Shown: in pieces, positions 17,365 to 26,387 of the stretch
How positions within the stretch are numbered: position 1 is the stretch's first letter
Layout of the letters: each line of letters opens with the position of its first letter
From: Stramenopiles sp. TOSAG23-3
Lineage: Eukaryota; Sar
Direction: 5' to 3'
Assembly: GCA_900128585.1 (NCBI GenBank)
Contig: LT642255.1
Location: forward strand, 1-27,701
DNA length: 27,701 nucleotides
Position numbers and translations under genes: made by a program
Notes under the pieces: model-generated
Databases searched by the model: none
What the model saw: only the letters and a program-made list of their open reading frames with translations
What the model was told of the DNA's origin: nothing

Positions 17365-20160
17365 CTAGGGCATGTCCTGGGTTGCCCCGTTCACAGGCAA
17401 CAAATTCCAGGGTATCAAATGAAAGCCCACCCCAAAATCTGTCACCACAGGGACGTCTTCCGTCCTGGGAAGATGTTCTTTTGCAATAGTGACCCATGCG
17501 ACGATGTCCTCTTCGTCGATAGACTCTTTGTCTTCCAAGTATTTGTCAAGCGACACTATCGGGGGTGACATTTGTCCAAATAGATCGTACACGCTCGTTA
17601 CGCGTTGCTCCGATTCATGACGCTGCGTCACCGCAAGATTGTACTTGCTAAATGTAGTTGACCGAACCATTGGGTGGTTTGCTGGCAGGGTTTGGCGTGC
17701 CGTAGTCCCCGTGAAAGCAATCGCATAACCCGGGATTCGGTCAACAGCATCACCAGAAGGTGGACGAAGTGACTTATCCGTGTTGACGATTCGCCACATT
17801 GTAGTTGTGTTCGCATTTGCGGTAGAGGCCTCAATCCCTTCTCGCGGCACGATAGAGCGCGTGACGAACTTAGTGCCATATGTAGCCAAGCCAGGCACGC
17901 CTTTTGGTTTTCCAACCTTGAAACGAGTCGCCTCTAAACTGTTTTTCTCGTTAACAACATCCAAGTCAATTTTAAAGGCCCCAAAGTGCGAGTGCAGCGG
18001 AGCAGCAACACCAGGCGCGTGTGCGACCTCTCCAAGATCCCGTTCCCAGGGGTTAATGTCTTTATTGAACCAACGCACTTCGCAGTAACCAGCAAAGACC
18101 AAATCAATGCGAATGGAACCGTCCGGCACAAACTCAAATTCCGTTAGATAATCGTAATTGTCTACAGTGGAAACCATGCGCACAACAAGGGTGGTTGCTC
18201 TGATTCCAGCCCTTGCCTTCCCAGGGGCTTGCACTTGTGTGTGGCGCCACAACGCCGCAACGTCATCTCGCTCAAATACACACGCAGCCTTGAACGGCAC
18301 GGCTTTCGTGGGGTCGCTTCGAATGATCTGCCCTGGTGCTGAAACGCCAGTAATGTCTCGGCCACGGAATCGCGCCTTCATTTCCCCCTTCTCCGACGAA
18401 GAATCCAATACAGGAATGTCGTCCTCCTCCCCCGAATCATCTTCAGCAGCAGCGGAAGTAGCCTTTCGTGAGACCTGCGTGGTGCCAGTGCCGTCAGATG
18501 GGCTTTCCAAGAATGTCATCTGCGTTCCATTGATGTAGGCGGCATCTGCGGGGCAATCGACCCCTGGTATCAGCTTGGCGCTGAGTTGGGTCATGGACCA
18601 AGCCGAATCTAAATACATAACTTGGTCTTTCCCGCTTCCACTGTAGTAAGCCACCGCTTCCGACAAGGCAATTTCATGGGCAATTCGCTTTCCTTTGAAG
18701 CGAACGTCCATCACTGCCAGTCCCGTGGCTGGCCTCACGGTCGCGAAGAACGTCCATCCAAGCCAGCTCACAAGGCGGCCGTTGTTTCCGCCGCGATCGG
18801 CTCCCAGCTTGAAGCGACGGCGTGAACATGTCTGCTTTGGCGGGGCTAACGTCGACCCAGGTCGTGCGTTTGCGCCTGGGGCCAAACCTGGAATGTCCCA
18901 ATTTCCACGAGCCCCATTGGTTTTCGGATCAATACTAGATTTATCAAAGGGGCAGTCCTTCAGCGTCTTGCCCTCCCATGCCCGAAGCAATTGTGACGCA
19001 GAGGCGAATGTTTGTAAATGTCCGCAGTACATTATATCGTACACAAACCAGTTGGAAGGGTTGCTGCCTGTTTGGTTCGTTCGAAACGCTAAAGGGAGTT
19101 CATGAAGCCACTGGGCTTGTACGTTTTCTCCCGTTTTGTACCAGTTAATGCTAAAACGGCTGATCCTTGAAATTGCCGAGGAAGTTATATCGTTGTACGG
19201 GACAACAATACTTCGCCCTGCCGCCGGATCCCAGCACTCCGATCCCGCAGGGCAATTTGGAAGCCAATCCCAAATAGGACCAAGAAATTCAACAAGAAAA
19301 GGTTTGAGTTTTTGTAATTCTGGAATCGCAATTTTGATGCTTGTATCATCGTTCACGTCGTAGGGTCTCTTTGCATACGGTATGTCTCCCGGCGCCGTCA
19401 AAGGGGTGACCTCGCCTTTTGCCTCATCAATATGCGGCTCGCTGGGAGTTCCCGTGATCGGCCCTATGCGATACAGCATAACATCGGGAGGGGAGACCAA
19501 TCCTCGAACAACGGCGACCTTTGCAAATCTTGGTGGGGGGAGATCCCTGTCCCCCGCGACGTACGATCGTGCCATTTTTTTGTTTGGCGGGATCAAAACG
19601 ACAGATTCTGTACCGCTCAAGGAATTTCCCGTTGATGCTTGTCCCGCCATGGACGACTTGATCTTCAAACGTTGCATTGCAAAGATTGCTGCAACGCGCG
19701 TTTCTGCCGGGCTTAGTTCGTCATAAATCCATGACCTTTTGTCAAGAAGGGAAGGTATCGGTGACAATCCGGACGAGTCACACGGTGTGTCGCCATCATG
19801 CAAAGACGAAGCAATGGAAGAGGTCGATGAGTCACTTGATTCTGTCTGCACTATGAACACGTCCAGGCGTACATCGCTGTAGATACGCCCCAAGAAAAAC
19901 CCAAGGAACACGGCCACCGCAACACGCACCCGCGTTTGTGAAGTAGTCGGGGACGGAGAAGATTTCGCAGCGACTCTAACCTCAGACATATTTGTTTTCC
20001 TCCCTGGAACTGGATGTTCTTTCAAACAGCCTTTTATTGTAACGTTGGGTGTTTGAAGTTTCGTGCTGTATGTTTTTTTGTGTTGTATATTGTTTTCAGA
20101 CTGCACTACTTGAAGCTTGGGGTAGGGAGAGAACGGGGAAACCATCCTGTTACCTTCCAT
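17365..20160 (-). CDS. Membrane-anchored copper amine oxidase
   Basis: This enzyme oxidises primary amines to aldehydes, releasing ammonia and hydrogen peroxide, using copper and a topaquinone made from its own tyrosine. The catalytic site is complete (numbering from ATG 20160): base D518 (MYLDSAW), cofactor tyrosine Y669 in STVDNYDY, copper ligands H723 and H725 (LHSHFGAFKIDLD) and H896 (KEHLPRTED). The C-terminal part NHPMVRSTTFSKYNLAVTQ onward is also typical. A hydrophobic segment near 78-91, after basic residues, predicts a type II anchor or uncleaved signal, with the enzyme outside the cytosol; several N-glycosylation sites agree. At 931 residues it is longer than most (650-760). About 65 extra residues, partly acidic (AAAEDDSGEEDD), lie between D518 and Y669. 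Two starts are possible: 20160 (AACATGG, strong context) and 19989, which puts the hydrophobic segment at residues 21-34 and is more usual. Family is certain; substrate is unknown. Confidence 0.92.
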   Translation of the reverse strand: MEGNRMVSPFSPYPKLQVVQSENNIQHKKTYSTKLQTPNVTIKGCLKEHPVPGRKTNMSEVRVAAKSSPSPTTSQTRVRVAVAVFLGFFLGRIYSDVRLDVFIVQTESSDSSTSSIASSLHDGDTPCDSSGLSPIPSLLDKRSWIYDELSPAETRVAAIFAMQRLKIKSSMAGQASTGNSLSGTESVVLIPPNKKMARSYVAGDRDLPPPRFAKVAVVRGLVSPPDVMLYRIGPITGTPSEPHIDEAKGEVTPLTAPGDIPYAKRPYDVNDDTSIKIAIPELQKLKPFLVEFLGPIWDWLPNCPAGSECWDPAAGRSIVVPYNDITSSAISRISRFSINWYKTGENVQAQWLHELPLAFRTNQTGSNPSNWFVYDIMYCGHLQTFASASQLLRAWEGKTLKDCPFDKSSIDPKTNGARGNWDIPGLAPGANARPGSTLAPPKQTCSRRRFKLGADRGGNNGRLVSWLGWTFFATVRPATGLAVMDVRFKGKRIAHEIALSEAVAYYSGSGKDQVMYLDSAWSMTQLSAKLIPGVDCPADAAYINGTQMTFLESPSDGTGTTQVSRKATSAAAEDDSGEEDDIPVLDSSSEKGEMKARFRGRDITGVSAPGQIIRSDPTKAVPFKAACVFERDDVAALWRHTQVQAPGKARAGIRATTLVVRMVSTVDNYDYLTEFEFVPDGSIRIDLVFAGYCEVRWFNKDINPWERDLGEVAHAPGVAAPLHSHFGAFKIDLDVVNEKNSLEATRFKVGKPKGVPGLATYGTKFVTRSIVPREGIEASTANANTTTMWRIVNTDKSLRPPSGDAVDRIPGYAIAFTGTTARQTLPANHPMVRSTTFSKYNLAVTQRHESEQRVTSVYDLFGQMSPPIVSLDKYLEDKESIDEEDIVAWVTIAKEHLPRTEDVPVVTDFGVGFHLIPWNLLPVNGATQDMP

Positions 20161-20590
20161 GTTTTCCTCCACGCACTACTGATGATCGATTTTTTAAGCA
20201 ACAACAGCAGCAGTTCAGTGTGAACTTGAAGTTCGTTCGTATGGTATTATACCGTAGTACCGAACCGGGTTGTTTTTTTGGATAGTACTAATAATTAATA
20301 GTTTCTATAATAATAATAATAAAAAAATATCTTCTTTTTTTAAATCTTTTTTTTCATTTTTTTTATCAACAGCAACACATCATCACATCCTGCTGCGTCT
20401 ATTTTAAATGACTTTACCTGGTAATACATCTCTACTTGACTACCGTACTACTACCATCAATAAAAAAAGAAGAAAAATTCTTCAATAAAAAATGATATAT
20501 TGTATATTATAAAAGATACTGTACGATACCGGTAGAACTAATAGCGTAGTTAAAAGCGGGCGCGGTAGGAACAAGCCGACATGCACACAT
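20161..20590. other. Spacer between copper amine oxidase and AIP1 genes
   Basis: 430 bases with the upstream region of the oxidase gene and the 3' flank of AIP1. A near-perfect palindrome GGTAT-T-ATACC at 20243-20253 followed by CGTAGTAC lies about 85 bases upstream of the oxidase start. Further along are (AAT)n at about 20308-20322, T runs near 20334-20363, TACCGTACTACTACC at 20441-20455 and GATACCGGTA at about 20526-20535. No gene seen. Confidence 0.6.
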
Positions 20591-22456
20591 TCATGGCATT
20601 GTGACGGGGAACTGTCGCGTGACTGAATCCATGCCAGTGGTAAGCAAGGTGTTTTCGTTTAACCATGCAACGCCTTGCACGTCGCCGTTCGCGTGCACCC
20701 TGGGGTATTTCGATTTTTTGAACTTTTTTGCAATGTCCCAGACAAACACGGAACTGTCCGTTCCCCCACTTGCCAAGTTCGTAGAATTCGGGTGCCATGC
20801 GATGCAGGTTATTTTTGCGGTATGGTATTTCCAATAGCCACTGACCATGTACTTGCTCGAGGCAAAATCCCACACTTTCACCTCCCGGTCATCTGTGCCC
20901 ATTGCCAATTTTGCACCATCTGGACTGTATGCCAAGACTCGGACGACGCCGCTTGCGTTGCCCAGAACAGTAGAATTTTCAATCACATCCCCATTAACAG
21001 GGAACCGATGAACGTTCTTGTCGCTGCCGCCCATCATAATCTCAGACCCGTTCGCTGCGATGGCCACCGAAGTGGCCTCCAGGCTCCCTGGTAGATCTTT
21101 CTCTCCCACAACGCTGCCGTTTCGGATTAACATCAGCTGGTTTCGTTTCGCGCAAACGACCAAAGAGTTGTCCTTTTGGCACACGGAAATGCCATTCCTT
21201 ATCGGCTGTCCCCCTAGCGGTATCTCTGACGTGTACTCTCCCGTCGAAACGTTGCAAATCTTGATTTTGTCGTCAAACGCGCCGGAGTACAACTTGTCGC
21301 CGGAAATCGCGACAGCGCAGCAGTTCTTGGTATGTATGTTTCCCGTGACACGGGAAGCCGTTCCTTCTCCGCCTTCGTTCCAAACGCACACAGCCCCTGT
21401 CGATCCTGCCGTCGCAAACCGGTTGCTTGCCCTGTCGTACGCAAGGGAGTTTACAACACCCTTGTGGCCTTGGATGACCCGGACGGGCCGATCACTACTA
21501 GATTTAGGGTCAAGGAAGCTCAGGTCGCCGCTCAGCGCCAAACTGATGAATTTGTCGCCGGCAACCGTGCATGAATTTTGCATGTGCTCCAGCCCTGGCG
21601 CGTCTGCAAACGTGAACGTCTTTATGCACGTTGACGTTTCGACGTCCCAGAGCTTTACAGTTTTGTCGGCCGATGACGTCAAAAGCTGCGCGCTGTCCTG
21701 GGTCCACGCGCACGAGTACAGGGACCCAAGGTGGGCGTTCGGAATCTCAAGTTTCTTCTCTCCCGTGCCTCCGTCAAAAAATGCGATCTTTTTGTCGGAG
21801 GCCACCGTAGAAAACAACGACCCGTTGGGAGCGTAGCGGACGCAGTTGATGAAACTCGAATGCGTTCGTTTGTCGGACGACGTCCATTTGAAAGGCGGGC
21901 CTTCGTAGAACATGACGGCCATGTCCTCCCCTACGCTGGCGATGCGGAATGGACGCTTGGGTCGGTAGGCAATAGAAAGGGCGCCTTTCATGTGGCCTGA
22001 CATTTTCGCGCCCAAGTCGCTTCCAGTATCGTAAGCGACGCACCCCGCCTTTATTTTTCCATCCCCTGATACAGCAATGCGCTTGCTTTCCGAATCCCAG
22101 CAGAGATCTGTGATCCCTTTTGGCATCAAGCTTGTCTCCTTCTTCAACATGTGCTCTGGGTTTGTCCAGGCCCACACTCGAAGCTTTCCGGAAGCGTCTG
22201 CCGACGCAACGTAGTGCCCGTTTGGGGAAAACTGAGCGGCCGTGGTATTGCTTGAGTGTTCCTGGTAAACATACGATGACCCAGCGTCTTCCAGGCTCCT
22301 TACAACCACGTTTTTTCCATGCGTGTAAATGAGCATGCTACCATCTGCACTCGCTGCAAGCTTCGCAGCAACCCCGCGTTCAACCGCGGGCGCCGGTGGC
22401 AAGCAACCAGCCTGCAACAAAGGCGGGCTGTCGTTCCCTGAAGCAATGGAAGCCAT
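20591..22456 (-). CDS. AIP1: Actin-interacting protein 1 (WDR1/AIP1)
   Basis: AIP1 works with cofilin to disassemble actin filaments in the cytoplasm. The 621-residue protein has the family length (about 600) and is WD40 repeats nearly end to end, which form two seven-bladed propellers in known structures. Family hallmarks are visible: an N-terminal segment leading to KLAASADGSMLIYTHGK, the block RPKRPFRIASVGEDMAVMFY with EGPPFKW at 185-191, then HSSFINCVRYAPNGS, and SADKTVKLWDVE. The C-terminal repeats include KITCIAWHPNSTNLASGGTD, typical of AIP1's last propeller. The start ATG has A at -3 and G at +4; no signal or membrane segment. The divergent neighbour is the golgin-like coiled-coil gene, 806 bases away. 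Codon use is GC-rich, fitting a well-expressed housekeeping gene. Identification is secure. Confidence 0.95.
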   Translation of the reverse strand: MASIASGNDSPPLLQAGCLPPAPAVERGVAAKLAASADGSMLIYTHGKNVVVRSLEDAGSSYVYQEHSSNTTAAQFSPNGHYVASADASGKLRVWAWTNPEHMLKKETSLMPKGITDLCWDSESKRIAVSGDGKIKAGCVAYDTGSDLGAKMSGHMKGALSIAYRPKRPFRIASVGEDMAVMFYEGPPFKWTSSDKRTHSSFINCVRYAPNGSLFSTVASDKKIAFFDGGTGEKKLEIPNAHLGSLYSCAWTQDSAQLLTSSADKTVKLWDVETSTCIKTFTFADAPGLEHMQNSCTVAGDKFISLALSGDLSFLDPKSSSDRPVRVIQGHKGVVNSLAYDRASNRFATAGSTGAVCVWNEGGEGTASRVTGNIHTKNCCAVAISGDKLYSGAFDDKIKICNVSTGEYTSEIPLGGQPIRNGISVCQKDNSLVVCAKRNQLMLIRNGSVVGEKDLPGSLEATSVAIAANGSEIMMGGSDKNVHRFPVNGDVIENSTVLGNASGVVRVLAYSPDGAKLAMGTDDREVKVWDFASSKYMVSGYWKYHTAKITCIAWHPNSTNLASGGTDSSVFVWDIAKKFKKSKYPRVHANGDVQGVAWLNENTLLTTGMDSVTRQFPVTMP

Positions 22457-23262
22457 TATTGTCGTGGTCTTTCTTCTGTGCCGTAAAAAATGTATTTCGT
22501 GAGTGCGTACTTTTTTTTATAGTCCTTTTTTCTTCGTGCCCTTGTGTCTGAGAAAAGGACAAAAGTCATTTGAGGTTTCCTTATTTTTCTGTGCAAACAA
22601 AATAGACACTATAGTATTACGGTAACATCAAACCGTAGTAGTCATTATTTTATTATAATTATTATAACAATCAGCCACGGAACGGACGGGTAGCTAGTTT
22701 TATAATAATAATAAAGAAGATAGAAGAAGAAGATTTTCTTTTCTTCTTTTTTTTTTTTCTTCTTTCTTTTTTTTTTGTGTGTTTTTCTTCTTCTTCGTTG
22801 AAGTTTATTATACTTAATAATTTAAATAATACTACAATCATATAGAAATGCTGTTACTGAATTATAGTACTATTGTAGTATTGTAGTACAATCCAAATAG
22901 GGGATGACACAATGATAGTGAAATTGGAATAGAATAAGAATAGCAGGCACGATGACGATCCTATCGATCAGCAAGGTACAGGCACAGAAAAAGGGAAGGT
23001 CACCACCTTATTATCGTTGTTAGCAAAAAAAAAATAGAAAAAAAGAAAAGTTGTATGTAATTGATGGATTCGGTGCACAAAGGATTGGGACTACTCGAAC
23101 ATACTGTTTCATCCAATAGAGAGTGGTTGACTGGAGGGGATGAGGTATGAAATATTACACGACCTCCAAGAGACTCGCAACGTAGAAGAGAGACGTATGG
23201 TCGCTAAATTATAGTACGTGTAAAAAGCTGACCAAACGGACGGACGGGGCACGCAACCAACC
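22457..23262. promoter_or_regulatory. Divergent intergenic region, AIP1 and golgin-like genes
   Basis: Both promoters must lie in these 806 bases. Near AIP1 there is a TACGGT...ACCGTA inverted pair at 22618-22637 continuing as GTAGTAG. The centre holds a purine tract running into a long pyrimidine tract (22714-22796), then AT-rich sequence with GTAGTATTGTAGTAC near 22875-22889. On the golgin side are several upstream ATGs; a possible leader intron with donor GTATGT at 23053 and an acceptor CCAATAG ending at 23119 is conceivable but weak. No gene found. Confidence 0.55.
22714..22796. repeat. Mirror-like polypurine/polypyrimidine tract
   Basis: About 20 purines made of AAGAAGA units (22714-22733, broken by one T) turn into about 60 bases of mostly CTT and T-runs, ending CTTCTTCTTC. 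The GAAGAAGA and TCTTCTTC parts are complementary, so the segment could fold or form triplex DNA. It is probably simple-sequence expansion. Confidence 0.75.
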
Positions 23263-25329
23263 ATGTTTGGTGACAAGTTTAAGGAGCTGGCGAAAAAGGT
23301 CGGGGAGGCGACCTCGAGTGGAAAAGATGAAGAGTTGCAAAAGGTGCGAAACGAGAAAGCAGCAATGGAGGAGCAGTTCAAAGGACTGGTGGAAGACTTT
23401 ACGCAGATGAATGTAAATTTGAACGAGTACAAAGGCAAGGTGTACGACTTGGAAAAAAATCAAAAGATGTACCAAAAGCAGGTCAAAGAACTTCAAACCC
23501 AAGTGAATACTGCCGAGAAAGACCTTCGGAAGAAAAACATGACGATAAAGAAAAGCAAGGAAAAGGGGGCGCTGGAATCCCTGATGGAGGAAAATGACAA
23601 CCAGAGAGAGCAGATCCTTGTTCTGAAAAACTCGTTGCGGAGCCTGCACGAGGCCCAGCAGGCGGCAAAAGAGGAAGCCGCGGAAACGGCAGAACGCGGG
23701 GGCGCGCAAGGCAACGAGGACGACGGCGACAGCCAAGCCGTCCTTGACGACCCATTGTCGCACCCCCTGGCTCCTTTGGACGAAGCAAGCTCCGCCTCGT
23801 CTGAAAAAGCTGAACAGGTGAAGTTAACAGAGAGCCCGACCGCGTCGCCATCGGCTAGCACGAGAAAGGTCGCGCGCAGGCCGTCCGTGTCCGACCAAAT
23901 GGCCGTGAAGCAACAAGAAGAGTTGATCTCCTTGAACAAGCAGGTGGACGAGTTGAAGTCCAAAATTGAGCGGGACAAAGTCGCGCATTACGAAGATTTG
24001 CAGCGTATGGTAGAAAAGTCCACGCAGAAGGAAGAAGAGATCCAAAAGCTGAAGACTGGCTTGAAGGGGGAGAACGACAAATTAAGCAGCAGCCAAAAGA
24101 AAATTTCAGAAATGGGTAAAAAGCTGGAGTTGATGGTGAACGCATACCAAACGCTGAAGAAGTCGAACGACACCGTTGTGAAGAAAATGTCGGAGCTGGA
24201 AGCCGCGAACCAGAAGCTGGAAGAATTGTCTGCCGATAAGAACGAGGAAGGGATCAAAGCAGTGGAGCAGAAACACCAAGAAGCGCTCAAAAAGGCAGAG
24301 ATGGAGTCGAAGGGGGCCTTGGACGGGGCGCGAGCACGGAGGGAGGCGGAGGTCCAGGGGTACCAAGAGCGGCTGGCCAGAGCAACGGAGAAAAGCGAGA
24401 AACTAGAGAAAGACATTGTCGAAACCACTTCGGAAAAGAAGGCCCTTCAGGAAGAAATCGCCCTCTTGCAGAAGTCAAAGGACGAGAATGACGACCGGTT
24501 GCAGCAAACGAAAAAAGAATTGCAGGCGCAGCGGGTGAGGGCAACAGAAGCGGAAGTGAAACTGACTGAAACGAATGAACTCCTGGAAGGACGTGTAACG
24601 GAAGTCCAAGACGTCATGAGGCAACTCGAAGAAGGGGGGAAAGAGCGCCTCGCCATAGAAGAAACCCTTCAAAGTGTCCGGGAAGACGTAGAACAATTGA
24701 AAGAGGGCAAGAAAAATGCTGAGCAAAAGCTCGTGGATCAGTCTATAGAGCATAAAATTGCGGGTAAACGGCAAGTTCAGATGATTAAAGATTTAAAGAC
24801 CGTGCTGAAGCAAGAAGCGCAGCGGCGAGAATTGGCAGAGGGAAAACTGAAGAGCACGACTAGCGTGCTAGAAAAATTGCAGGAAGAAATGGCGAGCGCT
24901 CCCGTCATGCCTCCGCCAGCCCCAGCCCCCACCCCTAAAGAAGGTGGAATACTGTCACCGGGCCGGCGCAAAAGTCTTAGTGCGCTAGTTGGTGCAGTCA
25001 GCGGTGGTGGTGGTGGAAGCAGCAATGATACTGTCAGTTCGGGGAGCACCCAAAAGGGAAGGAGCGCGAGTGTTGCCGACGATGACGGGGTGAAGAAAGC
25101 CCTTGCGAAGCGCCTAGAATCGCTTTTAGAAGAAAATGTCATGATCAAGGAAAAAGTTAGCATGTTGGAAGGGATTGTGCAGGAACTTACTGACGAACTG
25201 AACATAGCAAAATCAATCAACACTGCAGTGGAGAGCGCAACCAAAAAGGATGAAGCTGAAGGTGCGCCCGAGGAGAACAATGAAGACCCTCTTGGCGAAG
25301 ATGACCAGATGGAAAGCTTTGATATATGA
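23263..25329 (+). CDS. Long coiled-coil protein, golgin-like
   Basis: A 688-residue rod protein. Its short N-terminal helix MFGDKFKELAKKVGEAT is amphipathic, like the ends of golgins such as golgin-245. Coiled coil 1 spans about 20-130. A Ser/Glu/Ala-rich linker at 131-205 contains basic sites with Ser (RKVARRPSVSD). A long coiled coil 2 follows to about 545, and includes KRQVQMIKDLKTVLKQEAQR, which reminds me of a conserved block in Rab-binding coiled-coil proteins of the GRIPAP1/CCDC186 kind. Then comes a Pro/Ala-Gly/Ser linker (VMPPPAPAPTPKEGG, later GGGGGSS) and a last coiled coil at about 605-660 before an acidic tail. No GRIP domain or membrane segment. A tether or scaffold at Golgi or endosome membranes is plausible but unproven. 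Start ATG has A at -3 (ACCATG). A polyadenylation-like AATAAA and the conserved gene-end element begin about 25-30 bases after the stop. Confidence 0.85.
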   Translation: MFGDKFKELAKKVGEATSSGKDEELQKVRNEKAAMEEQFKGLVEDFTQMNVNLNEYKGKVYDLEKNQKMYQKQVKELQTQVNTAEKDLRKKNMTIKKSKEKGALESLMEENDNQREQILVLKNSLRSLHEAQQAAKEEAAETAERGGAQGNEDDGDSQAVLDDPLSHPLAPLDEASSASSEKAEQVKLTESPTASPSASTRKVARRPSVSDQMAVKQQEELISLNKQVDELKSKIERDKVAHYEDLQRMVEKSTQKEEEIQKLKTGLKGENDKLSSSQKKISEMGKKLELMVNAYQTLKKSNDTVVKKMSELEAANQKLEELSADKNEEGIKAVEQKHQEALKKAEMESKGALDGARARREAEVQGYQERLARATEKSEKLEKDIVETTSEKKALQEEIALLQKSKDENDDRLQQTKKELQAQRVRATEAEVKLTETNELLEGRVTEVQDVMRQLEEGGKERLAIEETLQSVREDVEQLKEGKKNAEQKLVDQSIEHKIAGKRQVQMIKDLKTVLKQEAQRRELAEGKLKSTTSVLEKLQEEMASAPVMPPPAPAPTPKEGGILSPGRRKSLSALVGAVSGGGGGSSNDTVSSGSTQKGRSASVADDDGVKKALAKRLESLLEENVMIKEKVSMLEGIVQELTDELNIAKSINTAVESATKKDEAEGAPEENNEDPLGEDDQMESFDI

Positions 25330-25353
25330 GCCCTGGCGTCGTGCCGGTTGGTT

Positions 25354-25359
25354 AATAAA
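25354..25359 (+). promoter_or_regulatory. AATAAA polyadenylation-like signal
   Basis: AATAAA 25 bases past the stop of the golgin-like gene and one base before gene-end element copy 4. An A-rich stretch, sometimes AATAA or AATAAA, precedes every copy of the element, which ties the element to 3'-end formation. Confidence 0.45.
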
Positions 25360-25360
25360 A

Positions 25361-25384
25361 CAAGAAAATTGGCTGTTATTTAAC
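25361..25384 (+). repeat. Conserved 3' gene-end element, copy 4
   Basis: Core CAAGAAAATTGGCTGTTA followed by TTTAAC, 31 bases past the stop of the golgin-like gene and in sense orientation to it. It forms the left arm of an inverted pair with copy 5; the outer 15 bases of both arms are exact reverse complements. Confidence 0.88.
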
Positions 25385-25451
25385 GTACTATAATAATATA
25401 TTTGTTTTTTTTTTTATTATATATATAATTTTAATAATTTGTTTTTAATTT

Positions 25452-25491
25452 TAATTACTTAAATATTATAATATATCAGCCAATTTTCTTG
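25452..25491 (-). repeat. Conserved 3' gene-end element, copy 5
   Basis: On the minus strand it reads CAAGAAAATTGGCTG, then an AT insertion (ATATATTATAA), then TATTTAAGTAATTAA. It is 90 bases past the stop of the minus-strand ubiquitin-like/membrane protein gene and in sense orientation to it. It is preceded on that strand by AATAAAAAT. Confidence 0.85.
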
Positions 25492-25580
25492 ATTTTTATT
25501 TTAAGAATTACCCCCCCATCTTTTCTAATCTGGTCGTATTCAAAAAAGGTAAATTCGTTTGTACTACTCGTACAGTTCTT

Positions 25581-26387
25581 CTACTTAATTTTTGTTTTGG
25601 GTTTCGGACAGGTGCGAAGAAGCGAAGCGGCAAGAAGGCTGACCATACCAGACAACATAATTACCCACTTTAAAATCGCCGAAGTGGAGGCCACTGTTAT
25701 TGCTGCGTTGGGTGTCCCTTCAAAATCTTCTAAATTCAAGCAATGAATTGTATTTTCAATCACATCGCATGCCCCCCCTAAAATAAAGATTTTGGAAAGA
25801 GAGGGAAAATACAACGTTCCATCCAGCCCCCGACGTTCCACTTCAAACGCAAGCCACGAAATGCAAAAGAGGGTGTAGAGGGTGGGGTACAGAAACAAAT
25901 CGACGAAAAAGTGATTCTTAAACTTTTCGAGATCGTCTGCCGTCCACGCCTTCACTTGCTCTCTAAAAGTTTCTGGGGATGGCGTCAGCTGCATTTTGAG
26001 CAGTTTGCGGGTAAACTCTGGGCCGAGGGTCACGCCGATCGCGGCTTGTGCAGCGGCGGCCAACAAAAACAACTGCCACATGTACGTTCGTAACCCAAAC
26101 ATATCAAAACTAGTCCGCTTTTCAAACAAAACTCTAACTTTAAAGACCTGCTGTTTCTTGACTAGGTCTGAAAATCTAGCTTTGTTCGACAGCCGCACCC
26201 CTTTTCCGATCAGCTTATACCCACTGTAAGAAGGCCCGATCAACTTAGGAAGCTCCTTCAATAGCTCTGCCACTGTTACACGTTGGCCGCAACGAAACAG
26301 GTACCGCCCTTTATTGAACGCTGCCTCAACTGCCACCAAAGGTGCACTTTGATCTCCGACGAGGACGGCGTCCCGTTCCTTTCCCAT
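25581..26387 (-). CDS. Ubiquitin-like domain fused to a multi-pass membrane protein
   Basis: 268 residues. Residues about 17-89 read as a ubiquitin-like beta-grasp: a first strand, the helix VTVAELLKELPKL, then YKLIGKGVRLSNKARFSDL, which parallels ubiquitin's RLIFAGKQLEDGRTLSDY, then a last strand FKVRVLF. No C-terminal GlyGly follows, so it is not a conjugated modifier. Four hydrophobic segments follow at about 103-122, 160-182, 199-216 and 231-257. The motif D208-V-I-E211-N212 in the third segment and the FVDLFLYPTLYTLF segment recall an unnamed family of small bacterial and protist membrane proteins, from memory and unverified. The ubiquitin-like part should face the cytosol and could bind the proteasome or p97. 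First ATG is 26387 (ACAATGG); the frame extends upstream without ATG to about 26411. It converges with the golgin-like gene. Confidence 0.78.
   Translation of the reverse strand: MGKERDAVLVGDQSAPLVAVEAAFNKGRYLFRCGQRVTVAELLKELPKLIGPSYSGYKLIGKGVRLSNKARFSDLVKKQQVFKVRVLFEKRTSFDMFGLRTYMWQLFLLAAAAQAAIGVTLGPEFTRKLLKMQLTPSPETFREQVKAWTADDLEKFKNHFFVDLFLYPTLYTLFCISWLAFEVERRGLDGTLYFPSLSKIFILGGACDVIENTIHCLNLEDFEGTPNAAITVASTSAILKWVIMLSGMVSLLAASLLRTCPKPKTKIK

Noticed and set aside
21018-21836. 272-codon open frame on the plus strand
   Set aside because: It is the antisense shadow of the GC-rich AIP1 gene; no domain or motif is seen.
22905-23000. GC-balanced patch in a spacer considered as a tRNA or small RNA gene
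   Set aside because: No cloverleaf arms, no GGTTCRA box and no CCA-adjacent acceptor pairing could be built by eye.
25361-25491. Firm call of a MITE transposon
   Set aside because: The inverted repeats fit, but no target-site duplication is seen, and related copies occur singly and in sense orientation to gene ends.
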